Positions 9,741-11,414 of a stretch of DNA of 11,414 nt are shown in pieces. How positions within the stretch are numbered: position 1 is the first letter of the stretch; the number at the start of each line of letters is the position of its first letter. The notes beneath the pieces were generated by a model that was not told where the DNA came from, did no database searches, and saw only the letters and a list, made by a program, of their open reading frames with translations. This stretch comes from Vulcanimicrobiia bacterium. GTDB lineage: Bacteria > Eremiobacterota > Eremiobacteria > Baltobacterales > Baltobacteraceae. The position numbers and the translations under genes were made by a program. The stretch is taken from assembly GCA_024281135.1 (NCBI GenBank), contig JAMXLG010000209.1, positions 1 to 11,414 of the forward strand. Reading direction: 5' to 3'.

Positions 9741-10039
9741 TTGAGCCGGCGACGTTCTACCGCTAGAGAGATGCCGGTTCGTTCGTGATCGTGGATCTCG
9801 ACTGTGATAAATGAAGGAATGCAGACGACGTCGATGTCGCTGTCCTTCAAATAACTTCGTGCGATCGCGACAGCTTTGATCGCTTGATTGATCGCACCCG
9901 CGCCGACAGCTTGAATCTCCGCGACATCTCGTTCGCGCATCACTGCTGCGAGTGCACCAGCAACGGCGTTGGGATTGCTTTTTGCCGAGACTTTCAGAGT
10001 GCCGGGGGTAACATGTGCGTGTGGTTCTGCGCTGGTCAT
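9737..10039 (-). CDS. spoVS: Stage V sporulation protein S homologue (SpoVS)
   Basis: A 100-residue small alpha/beta protein. After a nine-to-thirteen-residue extension it matches SpoVS nearly throughout: LKVSAKSNPNAVAGALAAV (15-33), EIQAVGAGAINQAIKAVAIA (41-60) and the C-terminal CIPSF ... ERTGISLAVE. Relatives affect sporulation and septation in Bacillus and bind nucleic acid in Thermus (Alba-like fold, by family knowledge). The family also occurs in many bacteria that do not sporulate, so spore formation should not be assumed. ATG at 10039 shares its A with the ymdB stop (TGATG), and GAGG lies 9 nt upstream. The stop overlaps the TTG of the PHP gene. It therefore sits inside a fully coupled ymdB-spoVS-PHP unit, and the ymdB-spoVS order is the same as in Bacillus. 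Confidence 0.96.
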   Translation of the reverse strand: MTSAEPHAHVTPGTLKVSAKSNPNAVAGALAAVMRERDVAEIQAVGAGAINQAIKAVAIARSYLKDSDIDVVCIPSFITVEIHDHERTGISLAVERRRLN

Positions 10040-10824
10040 CAGGCAATGCCTCGCAGGAAAATGCGCTTAATTTCGGTCGCTTTGCCCGACGCCCGATCGA
10101 TGCTCACGACCGCTCCGCAGAATTGTTTGGTTCCGCTCTTTTGAACATTGAACCGTTCTGACATTCCAGTCAAGAAGCGGTCAAGGACCGCGTCAGTTTC
10201 CATCCCGATAACACCTTCCGTCGGTCCAGTCATGCCTACATCAGTGATATAGGCAGTTCCCCCCGGCAGAATTTGTTCGTCTGCGGTTTGAACGTGAGTG
10301 TGCGTTCCATAAATGGCGGAGGTCCGGCCATCCAAGAATCGCGAGATCGCGACTTTTTCGGAAGTGGCTTCCGCATGCACATCGACGATCACGATCGGCG
10401 TGAGGGCGCGTAGATCGTCGACGATTGCATCTACGACTCGAAACGGATCGTCGACGGGCGGCATGAACGTGCGGCCCATGACGTTCACCACGCCGACGGT
10501 CACGCCGTCGACATTGAATGTGCCGTAACCGCGACCGGGGACCGCCGGCGGGTAGTTCGCCGGACGAATGACGCGATCGCTCGAGTCCAAGTACGTCTTG
10601 AAGTCGCGCTTGTCGAAAATGTGATTCCCGGACGTGATGAAGTCGATCCCTGTCGCGAACATCTCGTCGGCCGTCTGCGCGGTGAGGCCAAAGCCGCCCG
10701 CCGCATTTTCGCCGTTCGCGATCGCGGCCTGGACGCTGTACTGTTCACGAATGAGCGGGACGCAGCGTTTAAGCGTGTCACGGCCTGGTGAGCCGACGAC
10801 ATCGCCGATGAGCAGCAGGTTCAG
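10039..10824 (-). CDS. ymdB: YmdB-family metallophosphoesterase, non-canonical start codon
   Basis: A 261-residue dimetal phosphoesterase/2',3'-cyclic nucleotide phosphodiesterase family protein (about 264 residues in Bacillus). Motifs are LLLIGDVVGSPGRD (3-16, metal ligand Asp8), NGENAAGG (37-44, Glu39), GNHIFDK (66-72, His68), RTFMPPVDDPF (118-128), VHAEATSEK (149-157, His150) and YGTHTHVQTAD (172-182). The frame has no ATG, GTG or TTG from the upstream in-frame stop near 10995 down to Met55 at 10662. Starting at 10662 would delete the Asp8 and Glu39 ligands. CTG at 10824 yields MNLLLIGD, residue for residue like the family start; ATA at 10833, overlapping the upstream stop as ATAG, would add three residues. 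Neither has a clear Shine-Dalgarno, so reinitiation from the upstream gene is likely. In Bacillus, ymdB lies next to rny and affects biofilm formation and RNA turnover. Confidence 0.93.
   Translation of the reverse strand: MNLLLIGDVVGSPGRDTLKRCVPLIREQYSVQAAIANGENAAGGFGLTAQTADEMFATGIDFITSGNHIFDKRDFKTYLDSSDRVIRPANYPPAVPGRGYGTFNVDGVTVGVVNVMGRTFMPPVDDPFRVVDAIVDDLRALTPIVIVDVHAEATSEKVAISRFLDGRTSAIYGTHTHVQTADEQILPGGTAYITDVGMTGPTEGVIGMETDAVLDRFLTGMSERFNVQKSGTKQFCGAVVSIDRASGKATEIKRIFLRGIA
10049..10052 (-). promoter_or_regulatory. Shine-Dalgarno for spoVS (GAGG)
   Basis: GAGG on the minus strand lies inside the ymdB 3' end, 9 nt before the spoVS ATG. It supports the short start at 10039 in addition to TGATG coupling. 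Confidence 0.55.
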
Positions 10825-10829
10825 AGGGT

Positions 10830-11384
10830 CTATCGGCGCGACGAAGCCTTCGCTTTCCGTTGAGATGATTTTAAGAAGTAGACGAGCACCCGCGCTTCTT
10901 CGCGGAAGCCGACCAAACTCTTGGATTGCGTCGGATCGCGCAGGGCCTCGATTGCATAGAGCGCCGCTTCGTCCTGGGCGATTGGATCGGCATCAAGGTG
11001 ATCCGCCGGCAACGGGTTGCGCACCAGCGACTCGCGGAACTCGGCACTAAAGAAGGCAACGAGCATCTCGAGCTCTTCCTTAGAAAAGCTTCCGGTGTCG
11101 CGGGTGACGTGGACGAACGTGGTGGACCGGTCGCTCTCGCAGTCGATGGCGACCGTGTCGGCTTCATCCTTGGCGATGGTAAGGTACGCCGCGATATGGT
11201 CTTGCAGCGCATCACGCAACGTCGATTGGGCGCGTTTATCTAATCGCGACTTCAGCGCGAAGGTCAAACGCACGGTACGATCCGCGGGCACCGATCGAAT
11301 TGAAGCGATTTCCGGAAAGCGCACGAGCAATGCGCAAACCAGACTCACAGTGTCAGCGTTTTCGACGGGTAGACGGCTGTTCAT
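10830..11384 (-). CDS. Hypothetical protein upstream of ymdB
   Basis: A 184-residue soluble protein that I do not recognise. It has no signal peptide or membrane segment. The N-terminal third is a possible alpha/beta unit (VSLVCALLVRFPEIASIRSV, then RTVRLTFAL). The middle is charged (KSRLDKRAQ ... TIAKDEADTV), followed by a helical acidic segment (EELEMLVAFFSAEFRESL). The end reads GFREEARVLVYFLKS and closes with a basic tail KAKASSRR. ATG start at 11384 has AGAGAG three nt upstream, a weak ribosome site; the frame upstream is not visible beyond the window edge. Its TAG stop lies 5 nt before the ymdB CTG (and overlaps the ATA alternative), so it should be co-translated with ymdB. A second in-frame TGA at 10823-10821 overlaps that CTG. 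In Bacillus rny directly precedes ymdB, so this gene may sit between rny and ymdB here, with an RNA-related role as a weak guess from position only. Confidence 0.85.
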   Translation of the reverse strand: MNSRLPVENADTVSLVCALLVRFPEIASIRSVPADRTVRLTFALKSRLDKRAQSTLRDALQDHIAAYLTIAKDEADTVAIDCESDRSTTFVHVTRDTGSFSKEELEMLVAFFSAEFRESLVRNPLPADHLDADPIAQDEAALYAIEALRDPTQSKSLVGFREEARVLVYFLKSSQRKAKASSRR

Positions 11385-11414
11385 GATCTCTCTTACACTA
11401 GTCCCAATCCCCCG
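11385..11414. other. Right-edge leader of the hypothetical-ymdB-spoVS-PHP operon
   Basis: Thirty bases remain upstream of the hypothetical gene. They are too short to show a promoter or to tell whether another minus-strand gene (for example rny) ends here. Minus-strand stop codons occur in two of the three frames. Confidence 0.3.

Noticed and set aside
9741..10046. N-terminal extension of the PHP gene up to 10046
   Set aside because: It would cover spoVS entirely in another frame and is Arg/Ser/Cys-rich; the PHP family starts at the HxH motif reached from TTG 9740.
10039..10662. YmdB starting at ATG 10662 (207 residues)
   Set aside because: This would remove the metal-binding Asp and Glu of the IGDVVG and NGEN motifs, which are plainly encoded upstream in the same frame.

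Overview
This window has moderately high GC, densely packed genes and no mobile elements, RNA genes or CRISPR arrays that I can see. Short intergenic gaps, stop/start overlaps and frequent GTG/TTG starts are seen throughout. The combination of an ahcY-metK pair, a short (423 aa) S-adenosylhomocysteinase, and a ymdB-spoVS block in a genome with no visible sporulation genes points to a free-living bacterium. A non-Firmicute lineage such as Candidatus Eremiobacterota, Chloroflexota or Armatimonadota is my best guess. That taxonomic statement is inference only; no rRNA or marker phylogeny is available in the window.

Layout. (1) Positions 1-2867, minus strand: ahcY -> metK -> a beta-rich hypothetical gene that runs off the left edge. 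The first two are SAM-cycle genes: AhcY removes S-adenosylhomocysteine and MetK makes SAM. (2) Positions 2868-2974: a divergent spacer containing a set of GGTTC/GAACC inverted repeats that could form mutually exclusive hairpins in the ahcY leader. (3) Positions 2975-3580, plus strand: a formiminotransferase-cyclodeaminase-like protein (folate one-carbon chemistry), whose 3' end overlaps the next minus-strand gene by 55 bp. (4) Positions 3526-7922, minus strand: a CheB-CheR-PAS-coiled-coil fusion followed 26 bp later by a PAS/GAF-like/PP2C (RsbU/SpoIIE-type) phosphatase. Divergent to them, 7968-8933 plus strand encodes a stand-alone CheB methylesterase with a C-terminal Cys/His zinc-ribbon-like segment. 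No CheA, CheW, MCP or response-regulator receiver domain is present, so this looks like a non-canonical signalling module and not a chemotaxis operon. (5) Positions 8937-11384, minus strand: a tightly coupled operon hypothetical -> ymdB -> spoVS -> PHP-domain phosphoesterase. It resembles the known rny-ymdB-spoVS order of Firmicutes; rny, if present, would lie beyond the right edge.

The most unusual observation is ymdB. Its conserved N-terminus, including the first metal-binding Asp, is encoded upstream of any ATG/GTG/TTG in frame, so translation must start at a non-canonical codon. CTG at 10824 aligns exactly with the family start; ATA at 10833 is the alternative. Other points worth a look are the metK stop codon directly followed in the same frame by the ATG of the next gene, the CheBR/PP2C pairing, and the repeat-rich ahcY leader.
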